Origin: Pediococcus stilesii
GTDB taxonomy: Bacteria > Bacillota > Bacilli > Lactobacillales > Lactobacillaceae
Reading direction: 5' to 3'
Assembly (NCBI RefSeq): GCF_001437075.1
Contig: NZ_JQBX01000006.1
Span: forward strand, 46,350-110,349
DNA: 64,000 bases
The translations under genes and the position numbers were made by a program. This document shows, piece after piece, positions 40,166 to 49,077 of the stretch (the first letter of the stretch is position 1; each line of letters begins with the position of its first letter). The notes under the pieces are model-generated. The model saw nothing but the letters and a program-made list of their open reading frames with translations, had not been told where the DNA came from and made no database searches.

Positions 40166-40209
40166 TTATGAAGTCATTTTAATGAGATAAGTTAAGGGGT
40201 TCAATACTC

Positions 40210-41055
40210 ATGCATAAGTTCTTTTCTAATCGAAAGTTAGTTATTATGGTGATTTGCGCAATTATAGCAGTGGGGTTGATTGCGGGATCACTTACGTTAC
40301 GAAAAAAAGATAAAACCCCCGCTATTCAAAAGATTGGTAACGATGTTTTTGGGGCAGTAAGCCGGGTGATTGCAATGCCGGCGTATGGAATTCAAACCGT
40401 TTCGACCAACATTAATAATTTTGTTTCAACTTATGAAGAAAACGAACGGTTGCGAAAAGATATTGATGATTTGAACGCAACTCACGCTGAGAATAAGAGT
40501 CTTGAGGCCGAAAATAAAGAGTTGAAGGAATTAGTGGGTTTGAAAAAGACCATGTCTGATTATTCTTTAACTGCTGCAACGGTTTTAACGCGATCACCAA
40601 GTTCATGGCAAGACTTGATTACGATTAATAAGGGAACTTCAAGTGGAATTAAGAAGAATCAACCGGTATTATCGGGAACAGGCTTAGTTGGGAGAGTAAT
40701 CGAAGCTAATTACACAACCAGTAAAGTTGAGCTGATTAGTGATAACAACGAGTCGGCTAATCGTTTTGCCATTCAGGTCCAGGCTACGGACGGCGAATAT
40801 GTCAACGGAATTGTCACTGGATATGATAAGAAAACTAATCAGATTATTATGGGTCAGATCACAGACGAGAAGACGGTTAAAGTTGGCAGCTCGGTTACTA
40901 CCTCAGGTCTTGGTGGTGTGACACCGAAGGGATTGTTTGTCGGAAAAGTGATCAAGGTTTCTAAAGACGATTATGGACTGGCCAGTGAAATTCGCATTAA
41001 ACCGGCTGCTAAATTAAGTAACGTCAATAATGTGTATATTGCAAAGTTAAATTAA
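40210..41055 (+). CDS. mreC: Rod shape-determining protein MreC
   Basis: A 281-residue bitopic protein. It has a short cytoplasmic start, a transmembrane helix (about residues 10-27), a coiled coil (ENERLRKDIDDL onward, about 75-115) and a beta-rich extracytoplasmic domain. MreC scaffolds peripheral wall synthesis with MreD, RodA and class B PBPs. No mreB precedes it in this window. mreD follows after 9 bases. Confidence 0.93.
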   Translation: MHKFFSNRKLVIMVICAIIAVGLIAGSLTLRKKDKTPAIQKIGNDVFGAVSRVIAMPAYGIQTVSTNINNFVSTYEENERLRKDIDDLNATHAENKSLEAENKELKELVGLKKTMSDYSLTAATVLTRSPSSWQDLITINKGTSSGIKKNQPVLSGTGLVGRVIEANYTTSKVELISDNNESANRFAIQVQATDGEYVNGIVTGYDKKTNQIIMGQITDEKTVKVGSSVTTSGLGGVTPKGLFVGKVIKVSKDDYGLASEIRIKPAAKLSNVNNVYIAKLN

Positions 41056-41064
41056 GGTGAAAAT

Positions 41065-41610
41065 ATGCTACAATCTGCAAAATTAAAATACCTTTTTCCA
41101 ATCATTTTATTTACGGCCTTTTTTTTAGATGGGTCGTTGAATCAAATCTTTTCTTCGACACTTTTTCAGTACCCATATTCGATGATTTGTAATTTAACGT
41201 TGATGTGGTTCGTGATGGCAATTTTCTTTGAAGGAGAATCGCAAATCAACTTTACATTATGGTCGTTTATAATTGGGATCGTATTTGATTGGTATTACAC
41301 CGGTGTATTTGGAGTGGATACTTTCATTATTCCAATTGTGGTGATGTTAGTTCGGGGAATTCGACCGTTTGTTAAAACATCGTTTTTGGTAATTCTAGGA
41401 ATGGATATGTTTGCAATGGCAATCTATAATATTTTATTTTTTATTGTGTTTCAGGCAATTCATTTAGCAAATGTTTCAGCGGGATTTTTTATCGGATACG
41501 CATTTTTACCAACGATTATTTTAAATCTATCAATTTTCGTAATTTTATATTACCCGATTAAGACGCTGTTTAGAAGAACCCGTGGCACAAACTCTCGAAG
41601 ATTTACGTAA
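41065..41610 (+). CDS. mreD: Rod shape-determining protein MreD
   Basis: A 181-residue membrane protein with about five or six helices and the FDWYYTGVFGVDTF motif typical of Gram-positive MreD. It works with MreC at the membrane. minC and minD, often next in lactobacilli, are absent; a T-box leader and amino-acid transporter follow instead. Confidence 0.9.
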   Translation: MLQSAKLKYLFPIILFTAFFLDGSLNQIFSSTLFQYPYSMICNLTLMWFVMAIFFEGESQINFTLWSFIIGIVFDWYYTGVFGVDTFIIPIVVMLVRGIRPFVKTSFLVILGMDMFAMAIYNILFFIVFQAIHLANVSAGFFIGYAFLPTIILNLSIFVILYYPIKTLFRRTRGTNSRRFT

Positions 41611-41617
41611 TTAGTGC

Positions 41618-41648
41618 TTGACTTTTAAATTTTAATTGGTAATATAAT
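41618..41648 (+). promoter_or_regulatory. Promoter of the amino-acid transporter operon
   Basis: TTGACT, with TATAAT at 41643-41648, has a 19-base spacer; an overlapping TAATAT gives 16 bases. It lies just after mreD. Confidence 0.6.
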
Positions 41649-41654
41649 TATAAT

Positions 41655-41910
41655 TTAACAATGATCAGAAGAGTAGTTTACTAAAACTGGATTCAGCGAG
41701 TCGTGGATAGTGGAAGCATGGCCAATGTCGTAAGCGAAACACATCTGTAAGTTGATAACTTGAAATTTAACTAGAGTTGTCCGGTGATTCCGTTATCATT
41801 TGAAGTTAACTTAACTTGTTGAGGTTGTTTATGTGAATAAATAACGAACATGAGGTGGAACCGCGATGAACTCGTCCTCTTAGGCTTTATGGCCTAAGGG
41901 GATTTTTTTG
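41655..41910 (+). promoter_or_regulatory. T-box riboswitch (probable histidine specifier), first module
   Basis: Stem I closes with CAGA and TCTG (41744-41747). The specifier loop reads GAAA, then CAC at 41740-41742, then A; this aligns with GAAG-ATG-G of the Met T-box, so the call is His. Stem III is GTTGTTTAT with ATAAATAAC. The T-box is GAGGTGGAACCGCG at 41852-41865, pairing with CGTCCTC in the antiterminator. The terminator is CCTCTTAGGC with GCCTAAGGGG (41876-41901) and seven T residues. TGGA would pair with a U at tRNA position 73, whereas His tRNAs usually carry C73, so the amino acid is not certain. Confidence 0.85.
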
Positions 41911-41927
41911 TACATTAAAGGCCCATT

Positions 41928-42041
41928 TTGAAACAATTAAGTTAACTTATTGAGGTTGTTTATGTGAATAAGCAACGAATATGGGGTGGAACCGCGATGA
42001 ACTCGTCCTCTTAAGCTAAGTAGCTTAAGAGGGCTTTTTTT
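41928..42041 (+). promoter_or_regulatory. Second T-box stem III/antiterminator/terminator module without stem I
   Basis: A repeat of the expression part of the preceding T-box at an offset of 131 nt. Over 65 aligned bases (41952 onward) it differs at five positions, all transitions. Stem III (GTTGTTTAT/ATAAGCAAC), the T-box GGGGTGGAACCGCG at 41983-41996 and the antiterminator partner CGTCCTC are all intact. The terminator is an 11-bp perfect stem, CCTCTTAAGCT with AGCTTAAGAGG, plus seven T residues. No specifier stem lies in the 26-base spacer before it. Confidence 0.85.
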
Positions 42042-42062
42042 ATTTAAAAGGGGGATGTAGGA

Positions 42063-42713
42063 ATGTTTAATATTCAGTATATATCAGAAATTTTGCCATC
42101 ATTATTGAGTGGGGCGATGATGACGCTCCAAGTGTTTGGTTGGACAATTGTTGGGTCACTTATTTTAGGAGTCTTTTTGGCTCTAGGGCTTGTCTCAAAG
42201 TTTAAGCCATTACAAGTGATTATTGACGCGTATGTTTGGTTGATGCGAGGCACGCCATTATTATTACAATTAATTTTTGTTTTTTATGGACTACCAACAA
42301 TTGGAATTGTATTTCCAAGGTACGAAGCAGCATTATTTGCATTTATTTTAAATTACGCAGCTTATTTTGCTGAAATTTTCCGTGGTGGATTGCAGTCGAT
42401 TGATAAAGGTCAGTATGAAGCCGGACGAGTTTTACAGATGACCTATTGGCAAACAACCAAAAAAGTCGTGTTACCACAAGTTGCAAAGATTGTTTTACCT
42501 TCGATAGGAAATGAAGTAATCAATTTGGTTAAGGACTCATCGTTAGTTTACGTAATTGGAATTGGTGATCTTTTAAGAGCGGGAAATGTTGCAGCGGCTC
42601 GCGATGTTACTTTAGTTCCATTTATTCTCGTAGGGATTATGTATTTGGTTCTTACTGGGATTTGTACGTTTTTCTTACGTAGGGTTGAAAAACACTATTC
42701 GTACTTTAAATAA
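42063..42713 (+). CDS. Amino-acid ABC transporter permease (HisM/GlnP family)
   Basis: A 216-residue membrane subunit with about five helices and the inner-membrane permease motif QYEAGRVLQMTYWQTTKKVVLPQ contacting the ATPase. RGTPLLLQL near residue 60 marks the polar amino-acid branch. GGGGGATG lies before the ATG. It is first of three genes behind the double T-box leader; the probable substrate is histidine, from the specifier only. Confidence 0.9.
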   Translation: MFNIQYISEILPSLLSGAMMTLQVFGWTIVGSLILGVFLALGLVSKFKPLQVIIDAYVWLMRGTPLLLQLIFVFYGLPTIGIVFPRYEAALFAFILNYAAYFAEIFRGGLQSIDKGQYEAGRVLQMTYWQTTKKVVLPQVAKIVLPSIGNEVINLVKDSSLVYVIGIGDLLRAGNVAAARDVTLVPFILVGIMYLVLTGICTFFLRRVEKHYSYFK

Positions 42714-42725
42714 GGGGATGAGCGA

Positions 42726-43361
42726 ATGCTAGAACTTAAAAATGTAAGTAAAAGTTTTAACGGTAAAATGATTATTAACAAATTGAATTTAAAAATTGAA
42801 GATGGCAAAATTTTGACCATCGTTGGTCCTTCGGGAGCGGGGAAGACAACCTTGTTAAGATGTATAAGCGGTTTAGAGAAAATCGACTCGGGTCAATTTT
42901 TATTAGACGGACAACAATTTGATCCCTTTGAAAGTCGTGATAATGAAAGTGTCATCGGTGTTGTATTTCAGGATTTTCAGTTATTTCCAAACTTGAGCGT
43001 CATTGACAACATCACTCTTGCACCAATTAATGTTTTAAATCAAAGCGAAACACAAGCTAAAAAAGCGGTTGGAGAAATTATTGATCGACTGGGATTGGAA
43101 GAAATTATTAATCAATATCCCTACCAACTTTCCGGAGGACAGAAGCAACGAGTTGCAATTGCTAGGGCGCTAGCAATGAATCCGAGCATCTTATGCTATG
43201 ATGAGCCGACATCAGCGTTGGATCCTGAGCTAAGAAATGAAGTAAGTAAACTAATTTTAGATCTAAAAGAAAATGGTATCACCCAGGTTGTAATTACCCA
43301 TGATATTGAATTTGCAAATAAAATTGCGGATCAAACTCTAACTGTGAAGCCGGTGAAGTAG
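42726..43361 (+). CDS. Amino-acid ABC transporter ATP-binding protein
   Basis: A 211-residue ATPase of the polar amino-acid uptake class. It has Walker A GPSGAGKTT, the Q-loop VVFQDFQLFPNLS, signature LSGGQKQR and Walker B ILCYDEPTSALDPE. It is shorter than typical GlnQ/HisP proteins (about 240 residues) because it ends soon after the H-loop. The stop codon is directly followed by the ATG of the binding protein gene. Confidence 0.92.
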   Translation: MLELKNVSKSFNGKMIINKLNLKIEDGKILTIVGPSGAGKTTLLRCISGLEKIDSGQFLLDGQQFDPFESRDNESVIGVVFQDFQLFPNLSVIDNITLAPINVLNQSETQAKKAVGEIIDRLGLEEIINQYPYQLSGGQKQRVAIARALAMNPSILCYDEPTSALDPELRNEVSKLILDLKENGITQVVITHDIEFANKIADQTLTVKPVK

Positions 43362-44183
43362 ATGAAAAGGATACTTAAATATGTTTTAGTTTTAATGGCA
43401 ATCTTGTTTGCGATTCCAGTTTTAAGTGGATGTGGGAGTTCAAAAAAAGAATCGAGTGTCCAACCTAGCAGCTGGGAAACGATTAAAAAAAATAAAAAAG
43501 TAGTTATTGGATTAGATGATAGTTTTGTTCCAATGGGATTTCGACAAAAAAATGGAGAACTTTCGGGATATGATATCGACCTAGCGAAGGCCGTTTTTAA
43601 GCAGTATGGAATTAAAGCCGATTTTCAGACAATTGATTGGTCGATGAACGTCACCGAACTCCGCAATCAAACCATCGATTTAATTTGGAACGGATTAACG
43701 ATTACGGATGAAAGAAAAAAGGCGTTAACATTTAGTGAACCATATTTGGTAAATCAACAGGTACTAGTCGTAAAAAAGGATAGTGGTATTACTGATATCA
43801 AGGGGATGAATGGCAAGAGCCTAGGCGCACAAAGCGGGTCATCTGGAGCACAAGATATTGATGATCATCCAACGATTTTGAAGGATCGAATTAAAAATAA
43901 TGCACCCGTGTTATATGATAGTTTTAATAATGCATTTATCGACCTAAACGCTAATCGAATTCAGGGGTTATTGATTGATAGCGTCTACGCTAACTATTAT
44001 ATTAAACACATGGCAAATTCAAAAAATTATCGCGTTATTACAAGTGGAATGCCTAATGAAGAGTTTGCGGTTGGAATTAAAAAGGGAAATGTTCAAGTTA
44101 AAGAAAAAATTGATTCTGCGATCAATCGCCTTAGGGAAAATGGAGAGTTGAAGAAAATTAATGAAAAATGGTTTGGAAAATAA
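43362..44183 (+). CDS. Amino-acid ABC transporter substrate-binding lipoprotein
   Basis: A 273-residue lipoprotein of the bacterial family 3 solute-binding proteins. The signal peptide ends in LSGC with the lipidated Cys24. GYDIDLAKAVFKQYGI and FSEPYLVNQQVLVV are family motifs, and the ligand-site arginine is probably in LTITDERKKALTFSEPY. It captures a polar amino acid, probably histidine. A strong terminator follows. Confidence 0.93.
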   Translation: MKRILKYVLVLMAILFAIPVLSGCGSSKKESSVQPSSWETIKKNKKVVIGLDDSFVPMGFRQKNGELSGYDIDLAKAVFKQYGIKADFQTIDWSMNVTELRNQTIDLIWNGLTITDERKKALTFSEPYLVNQQVLVVKKDSGITDIKGMNGKSLGAQSGSSGAQDIDDHPTILKDRIKNNAPVLYDSFNNAFIDLNANRIQGLLIDSVYANYYIKHMANSKNYRVITSGMPNEEFAVGIKKGNVQVKEKIDSAINRLRENGELKKINEKWFGK

Positions 44184-44186
44184 AAG

Positions 44187-44223
44187 AAAAAAGGCCGAAA
44201 ATATCTAATTTTCGGCCTTTTTG
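44187..44223 (+). terminator. Terminator of the amino-acid transporter operon
   Basis: AAAAAGGCCGAAAAT and ATTTTCGGCCTTTTT form a 15-bp stem around a five-base loop. Confidence 0.92.
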
Positions 44224-44260
44224 GTACACTTAACTATATGGAAGAAGGGAAGTGGACACA

Positions 44261-45688
44261 TTGTTATTGATTGAAATTATATTTTACATAATTAATGTTG
44301 GAATTGCACTTATAATTGCGCTAATGGAAAAGAGAGATATTTCGGCAGCGTGGGCATGGTTATTAGTGATGTTGCTGCTTCCAGGAATCGGTTTTATTAT
44401 TTATTTGTTTTTTGGGTGGAAACTTAATAAAAGACAAATTTTTAATTTAAAAGCACAAAAGAAACTAGGGATTAGTGACATGGCCGCTCATCAAAAAATG
44501 AGTTCGCAAAATCGACCTGATTTAAAGAATACTGTTGAAAATGACCTAGTGAAGATGTTTTTAAGCACGGATGATTCAGTGCTCACAACAAATAATGATT
44601 TACAAATTTTTACGACGGGCCATGAGAAGTTTAAACGCTTATTTAATGATTTAAAACATGCTAAAAATCATATAAATATTGAATATTTTACTATCTATGA
44701 TGATGATTTAGGAAAACAGTTACGCACAATTTTAATTAAAAAAGCTCAAGAGGGGGTCAGCGTTCGAGTTTTATATGATCTTTTTGGATCGAAAGGATCA
44801 AAACAGAAATTTTTTAAACAGCTGATTGATGCCGGAGGGGAAGTTACTCCGTTTATGCGTTCTAAATTTGGTTATTACAGCTTTAGAATCAACTTTAGAA
44901 ATCATCGAAAAATTGTTGTTATTGATGGATCAATTGGCTACATCGGAGGGTTCAATATTGGAGATCAATATTTAGGACGAAATAAAAAGTTTGGGAATTG
45001 GCGTGATACACATTTACGATTGGAGGGTTCGGTCGTATTGCAATTGCAAAGCCGCTTTTTTATGGATTGGAACGCCTCGGTTAAGAATAAAAAAGTTCAA
45101 TTTAGTTTGGACTATTTTCCACAGAAGCCGATTCAAAATAAAATACCAATTCAAATTGTTAGTAGCGGACCAGAAAGTGATATTCAGAAAATTAAACAGG
45201 GTTACATCAAGATGATTATGGGAGCGAAGAAAACCATCTGGATAGAAACACCATATTTTATTCCCGATGATGCTTTAATGGAAACATTGTTGATTGCGAT
45301 CCGTTCGGGAATCGAGGTCTGCATGGTCATTCCTAAGATGCCAGACCATCCCTTTGTTTATCGAGCTACCGAATACTACGCTAAACAACTCTTATCCGCG
45401 GGAGCACACGTTTATGCTTATCAAAATGGATTTATGCATGCAAAAACAATTGTTGTGGATGGTAAAATCGTTAGTGTGGGTTCGGCAAATTGGGATATTC
45501 GCTCCTTTAAATTGAATTTTGAAGCAAATGCTTTTATCTATGATGATAAAATTGCCCAAAAAATTATTACAACCATTAAGCGAGATTTGAGGGAATCAAT
45601 TGAACTTGACGAACAGTATTTCAAAAGACAATCAACTTGGAAAAAATTGCGGCAGCTTGGGAGCCGTCTTATTTCACCGATTCTTTAA
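44261..45688 (+). CDS. cls: Cardiolipin synthase
   Basis: A 475-residue membrane enzyme that joins two phosphatidylglycerols to cardiolipin. Two N-terminal helices (about residues 1-20 and 30-52) are followed by two phospholipase D motifs: HRKIVVID with GGFNIGD, and HAKTIVVD with GSANWD. The TTG at 44261 fits the AAGGGAAG site; a GTG three codons upstream is in frame but too close to it. Monocistronic. Confidence 0.92.
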   Translation: MLLIEIIFYIINVGIALIIALMEKRDISAAWAWLLVMLLLPGIGFIIYLFFGWKLNKRQIFNLKAQKKLGISDMAAHQKMSSQNRPDLKNTVENDLVKMFLSTDDSVLTTNNDLQIFTTGHEKFKRLFNDLKHAKNHINIEYFTIYDDDLGKQLRTILIKKAQEGVSVRVLYDLFGSKGSKQKFFKQLIDAGGEVTPFMRSKFGYYSFRINFRNHRKIVVIDGSIGYIGGFNIGDQYLGRNKKFGNWRDTHLRLEGSVVLQLQSRFFMDWNASVKNKKVQFSLDYFPQKPIQNKIPIQIVSSGPESDIQKIKQGYIKMIMGAKKTIWIETPYFIPDDALMETLLIAIRSGIEVCMVIPKMPDHPFVYRATEYYAKQLLSAGAHVYAYQNGFMHAKTIVVDGKIVSVGSANWDIRSFKLNFEANAFIYDDKIAQKIITTIKRDLRESIELDEQYFKRQSTWKKLRQLGSRLISPIL

Positions 45689-45755
45689 ATCACATTGAAA
45701 AATGTAATTTTTTTCGCTAATATTAATCGCATGTAAAAAACAAGGAGGCATTCAT

Positions 45756-47009
45756 TTGGATGTTCAGATTAAGCCTGGAATCCAGGCGTTAGTTTTACCA
45801 GATAGAAGATTTAAAACGGTACGGATTGATCTGCATTTCTTAAAACATGCGGCAATCAAAGATTTGGCAGCGCGATCATTAGTCGCTAATATTTTAGAAA
45901 CAAGTACTCAAAAATATAATAATCAGGTGAAATTCACACACGCATTATCAGAAATGTTTGGTGCAAGTTTTGGAGTGGGTGCTGGGAAAAAAGGTAACAC
46001 GCATGACGTCGGTTTTTCGATAATTGTAGCAAACGATAAATATGTTCAGGGGCAAAGCCTAATTCGAACGGCAATTGACTTTTTGAACGAGGTTATTATG
46101 CATCCGCTCAGGGAAAATAATGGTTTCGATGATGAAACCTTCATGCGGCAAAAACAGAATATGATTAATTACGTTAAATCTTCGATTGAAGATAAACAGT
46201 ATTGGTCAGCGCAACAGTTGCGTTCGCTCACGTTTGGTACAAAAGTTATCCAAGGGGTTCCGGGATATGGTCTGATCGAAGATCTTGAAGGTCTCCAGAA
46301 TGAGGACGTATATCGAGCATACTTGGATATGATTGAAAACGATTTAATCCATATTAGCGTATCTGGTGATGTTGATTCAGATGCAGTTTTACAAGATTTA
46401 AGCCGATTTGAATTTACAAAACGAAATATTAATTTGGGTACATTAATAACTAATTTTGCCGTGTTAGATCATGAACTAAAAAGAGTTGAACATCAAGATG
46501 TGAAGCAAGCAAGATTGAATTTATCCTATAATATTCCCGCATTTATAACTTCGGATGATTCCTTTACGGCAATTGTCTTTAACTCATTATTTGGAGGGTC
46601 TCCACAGTCCAAATTGTTCGTTAATGTCAGAGAAAAAGCCAGCTTGGCGTATTATGCTAGTTCGAGTCTCGATCTATATGATGGGATTTTAAACGTTCAG
46701 ACGGGTATTAATGGTATGAATCATGATCAAACGGTCGAAATTATCAATCGGCAGCTGGAGGATATTCAAAACGGAGATTTTGCAGAATTGGAATTAAATA
46801 ATATAAAAAAGGGACTAAGGTCAGATTATCTCGCTGGGATGGACCAGCAACGTACAGCTCATCGAAGAGGATTAAACGATTATTTATTGCATCGACATGT
46901 TAGTGCTGAGCAATGGCTCGAGAAGTTAGACGAAGTAACGAAGCAAAATATTGAAGAAATGGCTCGGCGAGTCAAAGTTAGAGCGGAATTTTTCTTGAAC
47001 GGAGATTAG
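45756..47009 (+). CDS. ymfF: Inactive M16-like peptidase homologue YmfF
   Basis: A 417-residue protein of the M16 (insulinase-like) fold that lacks the zinc HXXEH motif; the equivalent N-terminal region is DLAARSLVANILE. It pairs with the active-looking YmfH. The TTG start follows AGGAGG by 7 bases. In Bacillus the ymfF-ymfH-ymfI group is linked to 5-aminopentanol modification of elongation factor P. The exact peptidase role is not known. Confidence 0.87.
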   Translation: MDVQIKPGIQALVLPDRRFKTVRIDLHFLKHAAIKDLAARSLVANILETSTQKYNNQVKFTHALSEMFGASFGVGAGKKGNTHDVGFSIIVANDKYVQGQSLIRTAIDFLNEVIMHPLRENNGFDDETFMRQKQNMINYVKSSIEDKQYWSAQQLRSLTFGTKVIQGVPGYGLIEDLEGLQNEDVYRAYLDMIENDLIHISVSGDVDSDAVLQDLSRFEFTKRNINLGTLITNFAVLDHELKRVEHQDVKQARLNLSYNIPAFITSDDSFTAIVFNSLFGGSPQSKLFVNVREKASLAYYASSSLDLYDGILNVQTGINGMNHDQTVEIINRQLEDIQNGDFAELELNNIKKGLRSDYLAGMDQQRTAHRRGLNDYLLHRHVSAEQWLEKLDEVTKQNIEEMARRVKVRAEFFLNGD

Positions 47010-47014
47010 ATTGA

Positions 47015-48298
47015 ATGGATAAAAAAGAGTATCAGAGATTTGATGAAGAACTGTTCTCAACGACTTTAGCGAATGGTTTAAAAGTGAACATTTTACCTAA
47101 AAAGGGGTTCCATAAGACATACGCTATCTTAACGACTAACTTTGGTTCAATGGATCAAGAATTTCTTTTGAATGATGAAAAAATTGAAGTGCCAGCTGGG
47201 ACGGCTCATTTTTTAGAACATAAGTTATTTGAAAAAGCAGATTATGACGCTTTTGAATTATTTACAAATAATGGGGCTGACTCGAATGCTTTTACTAGTT
47301 ATAGTAAGACCAGCTATTTATTTTCAGCAACCGAAAATTTAAAAGATAATCTTAATATATTACTGGATTTTGTTCAGAATCCTTATTTTTCCAAAAAATC
47401 GGTTGACAAAGAACAAGGAATTATTGGCCAGGAAATTCAAATGTACAATGACGATGTTGATTGGCAATTATATATGGGAATTTTAAATAATTTATACCCA
47501 AGCCAACCAATTAGTACCGATATTGCGGGAACTGTGGACTCAATTGCAAAGATTACACCAGAACTGCTCTATAAGGTTCATAAGGTGTTTTACCGTCCAA
47601 GCAATATGAATATTTTCGTCACTGGAAATTTGGATCAAAATCAGGTTTTAAAATGGATTGAGGAAAATCAAAATGCAAAGACGTTTGATACTGACTTTAG
47701 TTTTACTATTCCAGAAGAAACCCGCGTAGTGCCTCCGGTTATTGAGGAAAAAGAAGTTTCCTTAGATGTCGAACGTCCTAAATTAATGATTGGTATTAAT
47801 AATGCTAAGAATTTACCGGCGCCCGGCCCGGATCGATTAAAATATATTATTACACTTGACCTTGCGCTATATTTGATTCTTAGTTCATCTTCTAAAATGT
47901 ATTTAAAACTATACGATCAAGGATTATTGGATGATACATTTGGATATGATTTAAATAGCGAACGTGAAAACTTATTCCTGACGATGGGCGGTGACACAGA
48001 AGTACCAGAAGAATTGGCCGCATCGTTGAAAGAAATTTTAGCCAAAGATTTGGTGCAATTACCTCATCTGGACGAAGATTTTGAACTAGCTAAAAAAGAA
48101 ATGTATGGTCGAAGTATTACGAGAATGAATTCTTTAGAAGCCATAGCGAACTCCTTTGAAGGGGAAAGTTACGGTAATACGACAATCTTCGATGAAGCGT
48201 TAATTTATCAAGATATTACTTTGGATGATGTTTTGGATGCGTATCGGAATTTCATAAAGGATACCACCGTTAGTACTTTTAAAATTAACAGTAAGTAG
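47015..48298 (+). CDS. ymfH: M16 family zinc peptidase YmfH
   Basis: A 427-residue M16 peptidase with the intact inverted zinc motif HFLEH (His65 to His69) and a downstream glutamate in the EQGIIGQEIQMY segment. It starts five bases after ymfF and probably forms a heterodimer with it. The same-strand SDR gene follows. Confidence 0.9.
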   Translation: MDKKEYQRFDEELFSTTLANGLKVNILPKKGFHKTYAILTTNFGSMDQEFLLNDEKIEVPAGTAHFLEHKLFEKADYDAFELFTNNGADSNAFTSYSKTSYLFSATENLKDNLNILLDFVQNPYFSKKSVDKEQGIIGQEIQMYNDDVDWQLYMGILNNLYPSQPISTDIAGTVDSIAKITPELLYKVHKVFYRPSNMNIFVTGNLDQNQVLKWIEENQNAKTFDTDFSFTIPEETRVVPPVIEEKEVSLDVERPKLMIGINNAKNLPAPGPDRLKYIITLDLALYLILSSSSKMYLKLYDQGLLDDTFGYDLNSERENLFLTMGGDTEVPEELAASLKEILAKDLVQLPHLDEDFELAKKEMYGRSITRMNSLEAIANSFEGESYGNTTIFDEALIYQDITLDDVLDAYRNFIKDTTVSTFKINSK

Positions 48299-48306
48299 GC
48301 GAAAAA

Positions 48307-49032
48307 ATGAAATTTGCATTAATTTGTGGTGCAAGCGGAAACATCGGCGCCGCAATAAGTCAAAACTTGGCTCAAGAAGGATGGTCCTTATATTTGCATT
48401 ACTATCAAAATGAAAATGTGATATTTAATTTGATAGAGGAATTGCGGACACGGTTTCCAAAACAAGATTTCATTCCGATTCAAGCTAACTTTAGGACAGA
48501 AGATGCGGCTGACATAATTGATAAGAGTATTTTTGCCGTTAATGCGATTATTTTTGCGCAAGGAACAACCATATATCAGCTCTTTGATCAGTTTAGCTCT
48601 GCACAACTCGAGGATCTATGGATGGAACAGCTAAAGACCCCAATGATGATTATTCAAAAACTAATCAATAAAATTATTCGGGATGAAAATGGACGGATTA
48701 TTTTTATCGGATCAGTTTATGGTGCAGTGGGAAGCTCAATGGAGGTTCCGTATAGCGCAATTAAGGGAGGAATTAGCAGTTTTGTTAATGCCTACTCTAG
48801 GGAAGTGGCTTCAATGGGCGTAACGGTCAATGCGGTCGCCCCGGGAGCCGTTTCGACAAATATGAACAGTAATTTTGGAGCAAACGAAATTGCTCAAATT
48901 AATGAAGAAATTCCGGTCGGACGTTTTGGTTTTCCAGATGAGATTAGCTATGTTGTTATGACATTGTTGAACGATAAGGCCTCTTATCTAACAGGGCAGA
49001 CTATTTACGTCGATGGTGGATGGAAAAAATAA
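48307..49032 (+). CDS. ymfI: SDR-family oxidoreductase YmfI
   Basis: A 241-residue short-chain dehydrogenase. The nucleotide-binding GASGNIGAAI is at the N-terminus, and the catalytic Ser/Tyr/Lys are in GSVYGAVGSSMEVPYSAIKGG. The N-terminal motif ends in NLAQEGW. In Bacillus, YmfI reduces 5-aminopentanone on EF-P to 5-aminopentanol. Position between ymfH and the rodZ-like gene supports this over a fatty-acid FabG role. Confidence 0.85.
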   Translation: MKFALICGASGNIGAAISQNLAQEGWSLYLHYYQNENVIFNLIEELRTRFPKQDFIPIQANFRTEDAADIIDKSIFAVNAIIFAQGTTIYQLFDQFSSAQLEDLWMEQLKTPMMIIQKLINKIIRDENGRIIFIGSVYGAVGSSMEVPYSAIKGGISSFVNAYSREVASMGVTVNAVAPGAVSTNMNSNFGANEIAQINEEIPVGRFGFPDEISYVVMTLLNDKASYLTGQTIYVDGGWKK

Positions 49033-49077
49033 TGATATACTTATTTAGAATTTAGAAATAAGTTGGGCGGTATATTA

